Shown here piece after piece: positions 6,960-15,204 of a stretch of DNA of 29,933 nucleotides. Origin of the DNA: Xenorhabdus miraniensis (GTDB lineage: Bacteria > Pseudomonadota > Gammaproteobacteria > Enterobacterales > Enterobacteriaceae); contig NZ_NITZ01000030.1 in assembly GCF_002632615.1 (NCBI RefSeq), positions 1 to 29,933 of the forward strand. Direction: 5' to 3'. The position numbers and the translations under genes are program-made. The notes under the pieces are model-generated. The model had not been told where the DNA came from. It saw only the letters and a list, made by a program, of their open reading frames with translations, and made no database searches. The first letter of the stretch is position 1, and each line of letters begins with the position of its first letter.

Positions 6960-8183
6960 ATGACTACTGGAATAAATCGATTATCAGATAAGAAGCTCAA
7001 ATCGTTAATGGGAACTCGCTCTGACAAGGTGCGAAAGATATCTGATGGTGCTGGGTTGATGATTCGCATCACAAAGGCAGGTTCCATAACTTGGATTTAT
7101 AAGTATCGGCTAGGTGGTAGGAGTACAGAAGCAAAGCTACTTACTCTTGGAAAATATCCTGATTTGTCTTTAGCTAAAGCCAGAGAGATGCGTACTCAAT
7201 GCCGAACATGGCTAGCGGAGAGCAAAGATCCCCAGCGAATGATAAAGCTGGATAGGGAAGAAACATTAAAACCTGTCACGGTTCAAGACGCTATTGAATA
7301 TTGGCTAACCGAATATGTTGATAATCACATAGTAAATGCTGATAGATACAGAGAGCGCTTTAATAAACATTTATTTCCTTGTATCGGAGATATGGCGCTT
7401 GCTGATTGCAATACGCATTATTGGCTCAGATGTTTTTCACAAGTAAAAAAAATAGCCCCTAGTGTTGCAGGTGCGCTTTTACAAATGTCTCAACAGGCGT
7501 TGAAATTTTGTCGAGTCCATAGATTTGCTATATCCCATGTTTTAGAAGGAATTTCAAAACAAGATATAGGTGTTAAGCAAAATAAAAGAAAAAGGTTTTT
7601 AACAGAAAAAGAATTATCGGAGTTTTTAGAGGCTATAAATGGTGATTATTTTATTCCCTATTATCAGAATATTTTTTATTTATTAATTGTATTTGGGGCA
7701 AGAACAATTGAAGTCCGTATGTCAAAGATGGATGAGTGGGATTTAGAGCAAAAATTATGGACTGTACCAGAACGTAATAGTAAAACGAGAGAGAAAATAA
7801 TTAGACCAATCCCTGACGCAATGCTTGAAAAAATAAAAATGATAAAGCATCAAAATAGAAATTCTGAGTATTTATTAGGTGAGTTAAAAGATTACACAAC
7901 AGTTAGTATGGCTGGTTGTCGAGTATGGCAAAGGCTAAAACATAATGAAAAATGGGGGCTTCATGATTTACGACGCACATTTGCAACAATGTTAAGTGAT
8001 ATGGGGATTGCTCCACACATCGTTGAGTTACTGCTAGGACATACTTTAGGCGGCGTTCTGGCTGTTTATAATCGGAGTCAATACCTGCCAGAGAAGTTGG
8101 ACGCTTTAAACAAGTGGTGTGAGAGACTGGATGTATTGGCGGGTAATTATGAGAATGTGGTTATATTAAAAGCAGCTCAATAA
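6960..8183 (+). CDS. Tyrosine recombinase integrase (P4 type)
   Basis: From ATG 6960 (MTTGINRLSDKKLKSL) the protein has 407 residues, the usual size of P4-type integrases. It has an N-terminal arm-binding DUF4102-like domain (GLMIRITKAG, IYKYRLGGR, LTLGKYPDLSLAKARE), a SAM-like core-binding domain, and a C-terminal catalytic domain. The catalytic set is visible: Arg 248 (FGARTIEV), His 335 and Arg 338 (LHDLRRTFA), His 361 (LLGH) and Tyr 370 (VLAVYNR). The frame extends upstream to 6867 but that part overlaps the arm-site repeats and looks non-coding. It should recombine the 18-bp core at the rlmJ start. AlpA-type activators usually control such genes, and one is encoded next. Confidence 0.93.
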   Translation: MTTGINRLSDKKLKSLMGTRSDKVRKISDGAGLMIRITKAGSITWIYKYRLGGRSTEAKLLTLGKYPDLSLAKAREMRTQCRTWLAESKDPQRMIKLDREETLKPVTVQDAIEYWLTEYVDNHIVNADRYRERFNKHLFPCIGDMALADCNTHYWLRCFSQVKKIAPSVAGALLQMSQQALKFCRVHRFAISHVLEGISKQDIGVKQNKRKRFLTEKELSEFLEAINGDYFIPYYQNIFYLLIVFGARTIEVRMSKMDEWDLEQKLWTVPERNSKTREKIIRPIPDAMLEKIKMIKHQNRNSEYLLGELKDYTTVSMAGCRVWQRLKHNEKWGLHDLRRTFATMLSDMGIAPHIVELLLGHTLGGVLAVYNRSQYLPEKLDALNKWCERLDVLAGNYENVVILKAAQ

Positions 8184-8301
8184 TGAGGTTTGATGGTGAG
8201 CATGATAATTGTGATATATATGTGACAATTGTTGCTTTCTTTTGCGATTATTTCATTTTGGTAAAATACCCTCACAAAAACAATTAAACAGCGAGGGTAA
8301 C

Positions 8302-8586
8302 ATGACCATGCAGTACAGTACTCCTACACCAGAAGAACGCCGCGCTATCCTTTCAGAATATGGTGAGCCTTATGATCGTCTGATACGTGAAAAAGAACGC
8401 CAGCACATCACTTCCATTTCCAGAACGTCAGCATGGAAACTGGAGAATGAAGGTCGTTTCCCTGCCCGTAAGCCATTAGGCCGCAATTCCTGTGCTTGGT
8501 TGCTTAGTGATTTGCTGCATTGGGTACGCAATCCGCCCACAGTAGAAAATATAAATAATCCCTATAGCCGCAAACCTGCCAATTAA
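8302..8586 (+). CDS. AlpA-family transcriptional regulator
   Basis: ATG 8302 has a clear GAGGGT ribosome site 5-10 nt upstream. The 94-residue protein has the AlpA MerR-like helix-turn-helix: IREKERQHITSISRTSAWKL, then ENEGRFPARKPLGRNSCAW and LLSDLLHWVRNPP. AlpA proteins activate integrase expression and can act as excision factors; in PICIs of Gram-negatives AlpA is a master activator of the satellite. The N-terminus of about 25 residues (TPTPEERRAILSEYGEPYDR) is longer than in minimal AlpA. It is co-directional with the integrase, with 118 nt between them. Confidence 0.88.
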   Translation: MTMQYSTPTPEERRAILSEYGEPYDRLIREKERQHITSISRTSAWKLENEGRFPARKPLGRNSCAWLLSDLLHWVRNPPTVENINNPYSRKPAN

Positions 8587-8759
8587 AAAATAGCGTCATG
8601 GAAAAGTTAACTGCCTTAAGTGGCAGCGGTCAGACTCATCCTAAAAACAGCTTAATTTGGAGGAATAGGTAGTGTGATGGTCGATATTAGCTATAGAGAT
8701 TCTTTGAGATTAAGCAATCACAAATTTGATAGACAACCCTCTTTAAGAGGGTTAGTTGG
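8587..8759. other. Short non-coding stretch with a hairpin
   Basis: AACCCTCTTTAAGAGGGTT (8736-8754) can form a 9-bp stem with a tight loop just past the stop of the minus-strand gene that begins at 8945. A T-run is lacking on either strand, so it is at best a weak terminator. No convincing gene is seen here. Confidence 0.4.
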
Positions 8760-8945
8760 TTATTCTTGCTCAGATGATGCTTTGGCTTTGCGCTGGCGAC
8801 GTTTGATTTCCGTTTTGGCTGCTGTAACCAAAAATCCGGCTGTACTTTCGTCTTTCTCTTTAACTTGCTCAATTAATTCTAAGTCTTCAAGCGGAAGTCT
8901 TACAGAAACTTGTAGAGACTTATTATTACGTCTACCCGTTGCCAT
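8760..8945 (-). CDS. YlcI/YnfO-type small DNA-binding protein (ribbon-helix-helix-like)
   Basis: I start at ATG 8945, which has AAGGAGA 8 nt upstream. The 61-residue protein reads MATGRRNNKSLQVSVRLPLE, then DLELIEQVKEKDESTAGFLV and TAAKTEIKRRQRK. This gives a basic N-terminus, one beta strand (LQVSVRLP) and two helices, the layout of ribbon-helix-helix repressors and of the phage YlcI/YnfO family. It is transcribed divergently from the replication operon. A TTGAAA-16-CATACT promoter (8976-9003) precedes it, with a dyad operator over its -10 end, which suggests autoregulation and a role as repressor of the element. No repressor of CI type is seen in the element, so this protein or the Ner-like protein at 20461 may fill that role. 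Confidence 0.75.
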   Translation of the reverse strand: MATGRRNNKSLQVSVRLPLEDLELIEQVKEKDESTAGFLVTAAKTEIKRRQRKAKASSEQE

Positions 8946-8975
8946 TACTGAATCTCCTTTTATTAGGTGGTGTTC

Positions 8976-9003
8976 AGTATGCACTGGAAATTATTTATTT
9001 CAA
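8976..9003 (-). promoter_or_regulatory. Sigma70-like promoter of the YlcI/YnfO-type gene
   Basis: On the minus strand TTGAAA (9003-8998) is followed after 16 nt by CATACT (8981-8976). It lies about 30 nt upstream of the start codon at 8945. Confidence 0.5.
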
Positions 9004-9006
9004 GTG

Positions 9007-9035
9007 TTGACGTGGTGTGCACCTGTGGATATATT
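9007..9035 (+). promoter_or_regulatory. Sigma70-like promoter of the replication operon
   Basis: TTGACG (9007-9012), a 17-nt spacer and TATATT (9030-9035) match the sigma70 consensus well. It would start transcription near 9042 and drive the small leader gene, the duplicated protein and the primase. Operator-like dyads overlap the spacer and start point. Confidence 0.65.
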
Positions 9036-9144
9036 GGTGGTGTTCACCTTGATTAAGTTAAGGCAGAAAAAACAACAACGCCCCGATGTGCTTGGAACCA
9101 CTATCGAGGCGTCTAACCAAATACCGTTATATGAGGTAACGATT

Positions 9145-9273
9145 ATGGCTGATACACAGTCTAACCAAACTCGCCTTAAATTTACACTCCTAATTGCATC
9201 CGGCACTCAGCGGCTGGCTGGTATGTCCTCTCTGATATTCGTATCTCGTCAGGGGGCACACCATGGGCAATAA
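9145..9273 (+). CDS. Small 42-residue protein at the head of the replication operon
   Basis: ATG 9145 has a GAGG 8-11 nt upstream and reads MADTQSNQTRLKFTLLIASG, then TQRLAGMSSLIFVSRQGAHHGQ. The TAA lies inside the start of the next gene (ATG 9263), an 11-nt overlap that suggests translational coupling. I cannot assign a family, although short proteins with SSLIFVSRQGAHHG-like tails at this position are familiar from P4-like elements of enterobacteria, where some are annotated as Ash- or Icd-like. It may be a translational lead-in or a small regulator. Confidence 0.55.
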   Translation: MADTQSNQTRLKFTLLIASGTQRLAGMSSLIFVSRQGAHHGQ

Positions 9274-9670
9274 ACCAATCTCCTTAAAACAGGCGTTATA
9301 TCGTGCAGGTCTGGGCGCTTCACTCTTCACGTTCATTAGCAAAAAAGCTAAAGATGAATGCGAAACCAATTTAAATAATCTGATTGCACTGGCGCATGAC
9401 ATTCATCAGGAGGTTCACCGCGCCCTGTTGAAACATGCTCCGCAGCCACCGATGAATAAATTATTAAATTGCATTGTATACAGGAAATCTGACCCATTAG
9501 GTCAGGCTTCATTTCGTGCGGGATTATGTACCTCTTTATATGAGGTCATTCTTGAACAGGCCAGCCAACACTGTTCAGAAGAGTTACACGATTTGCTTTC
9601 GCTGGCCTGTGATATCAATCAGGAAGTCTACTATTCACTTTATGCAGCGGTTAATGGCGAGGACGAGTGA
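9263..9670 (+). CDS. Hypothetical protein made of two repeats
   Basis: ATG 9263 follows AGGGGG by 6 nt. The 135-residue acidic protein is an internal duplication. Repeat one (about residues 8-52) contains YRAGLGASLFTFISKKA, C, LNNLIALAHDIHQEVHRALL. Repeat two (about residues 79-125) contains FRAGLCTSLYEVILEQA, C, LHDLLSLACDINQEVYYSLY. Each is predicted helical, with RAGL, SL, a cysteine and the DI.QEV helix conserved. I do not recognise the family; position and overlap with neighbours on both sides place it in the replication operon, upstream of the primase. It may assist replication or regulate it, without direct evidence. Confidence 0.7.
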   Translation: MGNKPISLKQALYRAGLGASLFTFISKKAKDECETNLNNLIALAHDIHQEVHRALLKHAPQPPMNKLLNCIVYRKSDPLGQASFRAGLCTSLYEVILEQASQHCSEELHDLLSLACDINQEVYYSLYAAVNGEDE

Positions 9671-9672
9671 TC

Positions 9673-12087
9673 ATGAGTCAGGAAAATAATAACTCAAAAA
9701 GCCGCCCACTAGACGTTATTCGTGCGGTGAAGCAATCCGCCGCTAATCACTGGCAACTTTTGTTGCCTGCCTGTGGTATTGACGTTCCGTTAAAGGGTAA
9801 GCATGGTGCTTGCCCGATATGCGGCGGTACTGACCGCTTTCATTTTATCGATGATAACCATAATGGCGACTGGCATTGTCGACAATGCGAGGAACCTAAT
9901 CACGGTGACGGTTTGGATTTAGTCGCAAGAACCAACGGGATCACTATCTTTGCCGCCGCTAAGCTGGTGGCGGATGCGTTGGCACTTCCTTTACCTGAAC
10001 CCAAGCTCGCCAAAGAGCAGCATCGGACAGTTAAACCTATTGCTGAACGCATCGCAACAATGCTTGCTACAGCTATTACGGGCGAATCTCAATATCTGAT
10101 TAAAAAGGGGCTTCAATGCCCCAATCAACGGTTATTGAAAGAGGGTTCGTTATTGCTGGTCACTCAGACACTGGATGGCACAATCACGGGCGCACAGACC
10201 ATCAAGCCTAATGGTGAAAAACGCCTTGTCTCAGGGACTCAGAAGAAAGGCAGTTTTATTCCTGTCTCAGAGATTACCGGAACACCAGACACTTTCATCA
10301 TCACCGAAGGTTACGCCACAGCGTTAACGGTCAGCCAGTTACATGAGGGCGTGGTATTGGCAGCCATTGATGAAAGCAATTTATTCACCATTGCCGAACA
10401 GGTCAGAACACAGTGGCCTAATGCAAAAATCATCCTTGCCGCTGATAACGATTGGCACGAACCGGAAGAGCGGGATAAAAACGGCAGGTTAAAAAAGAAT
10501 GTCGGCAAGATAGCGGCAGAAAAGGCCGCTATAGCGATTAATGGTTGGGTAACATTACCGCCTACGGCATTGAAATCTGACTGGGACGATTATCGCCAGC
10601 ATCACGGCATTGAGACAGCAAAGCAGGCATTTAAGAACGGGTTATATCAGGTTGGGGAGAAAAAACTCATGGAAGTAGAAGCGGTGATTATCCACGAAAC
10701 AAAGCCCAAAAAGGCCAATAACAATCTGGCACAAATGGCAGCCAGTCAGCGCGGGGCACTATTGGTTGAGCGATACGGCAAAGTAGCGGTTAATCCTGAT
10801 AGCGAAATGGTTTACCACTATAACGGTACAACATGGGAAACCGTGTCGGATAATGAGCTGCGCCGCGCAATGGTGGCAATTTTTGACAAGCACGAAACCC
10901 CTTACAGCCCGAATGGGATCAATAACGCTATCTATGCCATGAAATTACAAGTGCCGGTTATCGGCGAACAACGGCAGGATTTAATTGGGTTCCGTAATGG
11001 CGTGTATGATTTATCGACTCAACAGTTTACCCCGCACCAGCCGGAACATTGGCTAATGAACCATAACAGCATTGAATTCACTCCGCCTGCTGTCGGTGAA
11101 AACTTGCCGGATCATGCCCCTGACTTCTATCGTTGGTTATCCCATGCAGCAGGTAACAATGAAAACAAGATGAATCGTATTAAAGCCGCTCTGTTTATGA
11201 TCCTGGCAAACCGTTATGACTGGCAGCTATTTATTGAAGTCACAGGCGAAGGGGGTAGCGGCAAAAGCATCTTTACGTATATTGCGACCTTATTGGCGGG
11301 AGAACACAATACCGCCAGTGGCAACATGCGAGCATTGGATGAAGCGAGAGGCCGTTATCAGTTTGTCGGGAAAAGCCTGATTACGCTGCCCGATCAGGTT
11401 AAATATGTCGGTGAGGGTGCTGGCATTAAGGCGATTACTGGCGGTGATTTAATCGAAGTTGACGGGAAATACGAGAAGCAATTTTCTACGGTCATTAAGG
11501 CGGTGGTATTAGCCACCAATAACGAACCGATGAGCTTTACCGAACGTAATGGCGGTATTGCACGGCGGCGGGTGATATTCCCGTTTAACATTCCGGTCAA
11601 AGAGTCAGAGAAAGATCCATACTTGCCGGAGAAAATCAGCCGGGAACTGCCGGTCATTATCCGCCATTTATTAAACGAATTTGCCGACCAGAACAAAGCT
11701 AAAAAGCTGCTACAGGCACAACGCGATTCTAACGAAGCATTAACGGTGAAAAGCAATTCCGATCCATTGTATCGTTTCTGCGGTTATCTGATAACTGTCA
11801 ATGAGGCAACTGGGATGAAGATGGGCACTAAGAATATCAGCCCACGGGCACCGAGGCTGTATCTGTATCATGCTTATCTTTCTTTTATGGAAGCGCACGG
11901 CTTTGAACGCCCGCTGACACTGACCAAGTTCGGCGAATCGCTGCCTAAAATTATGCTGGAGTACAAAAAGGAATATCGGAAAATGCGAACCAAGAAAGGT
12001 TACTCTTATAACGTTGAGTTGTCGGAAGAGGCTGAAGAGTGGTTGCCGTCTGTGCCTGAGTGCCGGGATTTTAAATTCCCGCTATAA
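9673..12087 (+). CDS. P4-type (alpha-like) primase-helicase
   Basis: ATG 9673 follows the previous stop by 2 nt. The 804-residue protein has the three parts of P4 alpha-type replication proteins. The N-terminal zinc domain has CPIC (47-50) and WHCRQC (69-72). The Toprim-like primase region has FIITEGYATA (Glu 212) and ILAADND (Asp 258/260). The C-terminal D5-type superfamily 3 helicase has Walker A GEGGSGKS (525-532) and VVLATNNEPM near 610. It should make primers and unwind DNA at the element's own origin after induction. The origin is not obvious, but P4-like elements often keep repeats near this gene. It is the last gene of the operon from the promoter near 9007. Confidence 0.92.
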   Translation: MSQENNNSKSRPLDVIRAVKQSAANHWQLLLPACGIDVPLKGKHGACPICGGTDRFHFIDDNHNGDWHCRQCEEPNHGDGLDLVARTNGITIFAAAKLVADALALPLPEPKLAKEQHRTVKPIAERIATMLATAITGESQYLIKKGLQCPNQRLLKEGSLLLVTQTLDGTITGAQTIKPNGEKRLVSGTQKKGSFIPVSEITGTPDTFIITEGYATALTVSQLHEGVVLAAIDESNLFTIAEQVRTQWPNAKIILAADNDWHEPEERDKNGRLKKNVGKIAAEKAAIAINGWVTLPPTALKSDWDDYRQHHGIETAKQAFKNGLYQVGEKKLMEVEAVIIHETKPKKANNNLAQMAASQRGALLVERYGKVAVNPDSEMVYHYNGTTWETVSDNELRRAMVAIFDKHETPYSPNGINNAIYAMKLQVPVIGEQRQDLIGFRNGVYDLSTQQFTPHQPEHWLMNHNSIEFTPPAVGENLPDHAPDFYRWLSHAAGNNENKMNRIKAALFMILANRYDWQLFIEVTGEGGSGKSIFTYIATLLAGEHNTASGNMRALDEARGRYQFVGKSLITLPDQVKYVGEGAGIKAITGGDLIEVDGKYEKQFSTVIKAVVLATNNEPMSFTERNGGIARRRVIFPFNIPVKESEKDPYLPEKISRELPVIIRHLLNEFADQNKAKKLLQAQRDSNEALTVKSNSDPLYRFCGYLITVNEATGMKMGTKNISPRAPRLYLYHAYLSFMEAHGFERPLTLTKFGESLPKIMLEYKKEYRKMRTKKGYSYNVELSEEAEEWLPSVPECRDFKFPL

Positions 12088-12437
12088 ACTTTTTGGGCTT
12101 AAGTCTGCATTCCATACATCATTTTAAATATCTACCTGTATTTAAAAGAAAATAATAGATGTATAGTTATTTCTTAGCTATACATCAAATATACATTCTC
12201 TTCATTCGAGTAAAAAAGGGGTGAACAGAGGATACAGTCAGTGAATATCATATTAATTACTGCAAACCCAGATTTAGCAAGGCGTTGAGAAGAATGTGCA
12301 GAGGGTGCATAACTGAGAGGGTGAAAAAGATTTATAGGGGGTATCTTTGGTAGGAGAAACTAAGATTCTATCATTAGCGTTTAACACACGGGAAGTTTTT
12401 AATATAGAAAAAGTCATTCCCGTGGTTGTTAGTACTT
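12088..12437. other. Gene-free stretch with two inverted repeats
   Basis: GATGTATAG (12158-12166) pairs with CTATACATC (12178-12186), and CACGGGAA (12387-12394) pairs with TTCCCGTG (12417-12424). The second lies just past the stop of the minus-strand nuclease gene and may help end its transcript, although no T-run follows. The first could be part of a replication origin or the end of the primase transcript. No gene is seen. Confidence 0.4.
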
Positions 12438-13310
12438 TTATTGTATTGGTGTAATATACACTGACACAGAAACACCATTTATTTCTTTAGTTAAATCATT
12501 CTCAATGCCACGGGGATTCGCTACGCGTCCTTCTGGATCATAAACAAAACATATTAATTGACCGCAATCGGGATGTGCTTGGTAGCGTTGGGAATCAATA
12601 ATTAGTTGTTCACCAATCTCTTTGGCACCTAAGCCTTTTCGTGTTTTCTTAATTTCAATAACTAGCTGTTCTTGTTTAAGAAGAAAATCAACTCGGGAAG
12701 CTGCACCTGCATAACTTGGTGTGTATTCCTCAGCTCTTACATCATCAAAATAAATTTTTAATAACGCATGAAATAAGTCTTGAACATCATATTCATCTTC
12801 TATTTCAATAGTGGGTCTGTCTGAATGTCTTGCTCGTAGTTGACGTGAAACTTGGTGAAAGCGGGTAATAATGAGTTTAACCTTATCAACAGCCTCTAGT
12901 TCAACTGTCTGGATTGCTGGTTCTTCTTCCGTCCAGTACTCTTCGATTTCATTGATAAATGAATCAATAACTGTTATTGCAGTATTGATGCCTCGTTGAT
13001 AAGACTCTTGAAATTTGGAGTCTGGCATGCCGCTAAAAAAAACATTAAGAGAGTATTGTATTTTTTTGAAATCCTGAGAATGTCGTGTATCAGTGCCGAA
13101 AACGTGTTCTATTGCTACCTCAGTATCTCTATGCCATTTTTTGAAATCTTGGCTACCACGTGGCATGTCCTGAAGATATTCGGCTCTATCCTTCAATATT
13201 TCTAATTTATTTATTGCCTCATTTTTTTTCATTTTCAAAGTATCTAATCTCCATAGGTTTTTATTATGATCCTGAATCAGTGAATTCATAAGAAAGTTAA
13301 GATGATTCAT
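12438..13310 (-). CDS. PD-(D/E)XK nuclease-domain protein, probable defence effector
   Basis: The start is ATG 13310, because AAGGA lies 4 nt upstream; ATG 13313 is too close to it. The protein has 290 residues. The N-terminal half is helical and charged (about 15-130). The C-terminal half has a nuclease core: LFHALLKIYFDD (179-190), SRVDFLLKQEQLVIEIKKTR with Asp 208, Glu 219 and Lys 221, then GEQLIIDSQRYQAHPDCG and LICFVYDPEGR. This matches the DpnII/MboI-like restriction-nuclease family found in stand-alone phage-defence genes. The target, DNA or RNA, cannot be told. It is paired with the gene at 13325 upstream in the same direction, 14 nt away. Placement between replication and head genes, opposite in strand and AT-rich, is typical of satellite-borne defence cargo. 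Confidence 0.72.
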   Translation of the reverse strand: MNHLNFLMNSLIQDHNKNLWRLDTLKMKKNEAINKLEILKDRAEYLQDMPRGSQDFKKWHRDTEVAIEHVFGTDTRHSQDFKKIQYSLNVFFSGMPDSKFQESYQRGINTAITVIDSFINEIEEYWTEEEPAIQTVELEAVDKVKLIITRFHQVSRQLRARHSDRPTIEIEDEYDVQDLFHALLKIYFDDVRAEEYTPSYAGAASRVDFLLKQEQLVIEIKKTRKGLGAKEIGEQLIIDSQRYQAHPDCGQLICFVYDPEGRVANPRGIENDLTKEINGVSVSVYITPIQ

Positions 13311-13324
13311 CATATCCTTTCCAA

Positions 13325-13771
13325 CTAATAATACTCACCATAATCACTATCTAGCCAGTCTTCTATTTTAGTATCTCTTAATAAATTTATATTTATTTCT
13401 TCTATTAAATAATATTCAGGAAATGTACGCTCTTCATCCAATTCAATAATTTTATTTAGTCTTTTTGTTTCTTGTATTGCGGTATCCTTATTACTAAATA
13501 ATAGAAATGAGTCGCGATAAATTTGACCAAATCCCTCCGCATACATAGATGCAACATAGCCAATTGAATTTAACTTAAAGTCACTCTTAATTAATTGTAT
13601 TTCTATACCTTCTCGTAATATATCGTCTTTGTCAGCATGACTCATTATGTCAGAATATTCTTTTTGTGCTTGTTCTGCTATTTCTTCAGTTTCAAATATA
13701 CCAAGAATAAAACATGGACCTTGATAACCTGATATATTTAAAATTAAAAAATAATAATTAACATCATTCAT
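13325..13771 (-). CDS. Hypothetical partner of the nuclease gene
   Basis: The 148-residue acidic protein (MNDVNYYFLILNISGYQGPC, ETEEIAEQAQKEYSDIMSHA, IEDWLDSDYGEYY) has no signal peptide or membrane segment and I do not recognise it. The N-terminal strand-helix pattern (YYFLILNI, then GIFETEEIAEQAQ) suggests an alpha/beta fold. It is the first gene of a two-gene minus-strand unit, with 14 nt to the nuclease. A strongly acidic small protein expressed ahead of a nuclease could be its inhibitor, sensor or accessory subunit, which is inference from arrangement only. Confidence 0.6.
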   Translation of the reverse strand: MNDVNYYFLILNISGYQGPCFILGIFETEEIAEQAQKEYSDIMSHADKDDILREGIEIQLIKSDFKLNSIGYVASMYAEGFGQIYRDSFLLFSNKDTAIQETKRLNKIIELDEERTFPEYYLIEEININLLRDTKIEDWLDSDYGEYY

Positions 13772-13936
13772 TATAAATCCACCTTAATATTATTAATTCA
13801 ATCGATTAGCATAACCAGTAACCATTTAAAATGGAATGATTTTTACAATTTGATAGGTAATCTTTCTATAAAATAAATTGTCATTATAAATTTTAAGCAC
13901 AGAAATAATTTTAAGGTGAAAATTTTTGTGTTTTGT

Positions 13937-13948
13937 ATGTTCGAACAT
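13937..13948. promoter_or_regulatory. 12-bp perfect palindrome upstream of the capsid gene
   Basis: ATGTTCGAACAT is a perfect palindrome in the AT-rich gap (13772-14026) between the divergent nuclease pair and the head operon. It is a candidate operator for late-gene control. The rest of the gap shows no gene and no clear promoter. Confidence 0.4.
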
Positions 13949-14026
13949 CATAGTTAGATCCCTTTCTTATTATTTTCATGATGTTAAAAATTGTTTACTG
14001 AAACAATAACGATTCTGAAAAATGCT

Positions 14027-15178
14027 ATGAAAAAACTACTCGAATTACGCCAACAAAAAGCCGATTTAACCCACCAAATGCGTTCGTTGCTAACCAAAGC
14101 TGAAGACGAAAAGCGCTCACTGTCTACCGATGAAGCCAAACAGTTCGACGAGCTGCGCAGCCAGTCCGACACGCTGAATACTGAAATTGCCCGTTATGAG
14201 GCTTTATCTAATGAAGAGCGCAATCAGGCAAAGAACCAGCCAACTAGTAAAAAACTCAGTAATGACGAGCTACGCCACTATATTCTGACTGGTGAAGCCC
14301 GTTCCCTGTCTACAGGCGTTTCCACAGACGGCGGTTATACCGTTATCCCAGAGCTGAATAAACAAATCATGCAGCAACTGGCTGATGAGTCTGTCATGCG
14401 CCAAATCTGTACGATTAAGACCACGCGCAGCAACGAATACAAACAGCTTGTTTCGGTCGGTGGCGCAGCCGTGGCACACGGGGAAGAAGGCAAGGCACGC
14501 GGTGAGACTGCCACACCGAAGATGGAAGAAGTCAGCATCAAACTGTTCCCGATTTACGCTTACCCCAAAACGACCCAAGAAATCATTGACTTTAGCGATG
14601 TGGATATTCTGGGCTGGCTGACCTCAGAGATTGCCGACACGTTTGTGGATACCGAAGAAACGGATCTGGTGAGCGGTGACGGCAGCAAAAAAGCAAAAGG
14701 CTTTCTGTCTTATCCCCGTGATACCCAAGCCGACAAAGTACGTGCGTTCGGCACGTTGCAAAAACTGGAAGCGACCAAACTTGAAGCCGATAGCCTGATT
14801 GACCTGAAATTCTTGCTCAGGAATAAATACCGTAAGAATGCGGTGTGGGTGATGAATTCCACGACCGCCGCCAAAGTGCAAAAGCTGAAAAACGGCAATG
14901 GGGATTATATCTGGCGCGAACGTTTACAGGCAGGTGATCCCGATATGTTACTGGGCTTGCCTGTCCATTATCTTGAACTTATGCCGGATGAGGTGATCGG
15001 TCTGGGTGACTTCAAACGCGGTTACTTCATCGTTGACCATCAAACGGGCACCCGTACCCGCCCTGACAATATCACCGAGCCAGGATTTTATAAGGTACAT
15101 ACCGATAAGTATTTGGGCGGTGGGCTAGTGGACTCCAACGCCATCAAGGTACTGGAAGTCAAAGCCTCCAGTAAATAA
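14027..15178 (+). CDS. HK97-family major capsid protein
   Basis: I start at ATG 14027 (MKKLLELRQQKADLTHQMRS), giving 383 residues; the frame also allows TTG 13991 and no ribosome site is strong. Residues 1-70 form a charged coiled-coil delta/scaffold domain (LTKAEDEKRSLSTDEAKQFD, ELRSQSDTLNTEIARYEAL), which the protease encoded next would be expected to remove. The HK97 fold follows from about residue 90 (GYTVIPELNKQIMQQLADES, KLFPIYAYPKTTQEIIDFS, FLLRNKYRKNAVWVMNSTTA, LGLPVHYLELMPDEV). It builds the satellite's own small capsid. It is first in the block and is separated from the protease by a terminator hairpin. Confidence 0.92.
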   Translation: MKKLLELRQQKADLTHQMRSLLTKAEDEKRSLSTDEAKQFDELRSQSDTLNTEIARYEALSNEERNQAKNQPTSKKLSNDELRHYILTGEARSLSTGVSTDGGYTVIPELNKQIMQQLADESVMRQICTIKTTRSNEYKQLVSVGGAAVAHGEEGKARGETATPKMEEVSIKLFPIYAYPKTTQEIIDFSDVDILGWLTSEIADTFVDTEETDLVSGDGSKKAKGFLSYPRDTQADKVRAFGTLQKLEATKLEADSLIDLKFLLRNKYRKNAVWVMNSTTAAKVQKLKNGNGDYIWRERLQAGDPDMLLGLPVHYLELMPDEVIGLGDFKRGYFIVDHQTGTRTRPDNITEPGFYKVHTDKYLGGGLVDSNAIKVLEVKASSK

Positions 15179-15184
15179 GAGAGA

Positions 15185-15204
15185 GGGGCACAACGCCCCT
15201 TTTT
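15185..15204 (+). terminator. Rho-independent terminator between capsid and protease genes
   Basis: GGGGC (15185-15189) pairs with GCCCC (15195-15199) around ACAAC, followed by TTTTT (15200-15204). It lies just after the capsid stop. Partial termination here would give more capsid than portal, protease and terminase. Confidence 0.75.

Larger units (their letters stand above)
8969..9048. promoter_or_regulatory. Three dyad operator-like sites in the divergent control region
   Basis: Sites GGTGTTCAGT (8969-8978), GGTGTGCACC (9014-9023) and GGTGTTCACC (9039-9048) share the half-site GGTG; the last two are GGTG-NN-CACC dyads. The first lies on the -10 end of the minus promoter, the second between -35 and -10 of the plus promoter, and the third at its expected start point. 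This is the geometry of a repressor-controlled switch. Confidence 0.55.

Noticed and set aside
8674..9273. Long plus-strand open frame of 199 codons with a GGAGG nearby
   Set aside because: It runs antisense through the YlcI/YnfO-type gene and across the divergent promoter/operator region. Only its last 42 codons (from 9145) look like a gene with its own ribosome site.
14624..14881. Minus-strand frames opposite the capsid gene
   Set aside because: They are shadows of a strongly supported coding sequence, without ribosome sites or known families.
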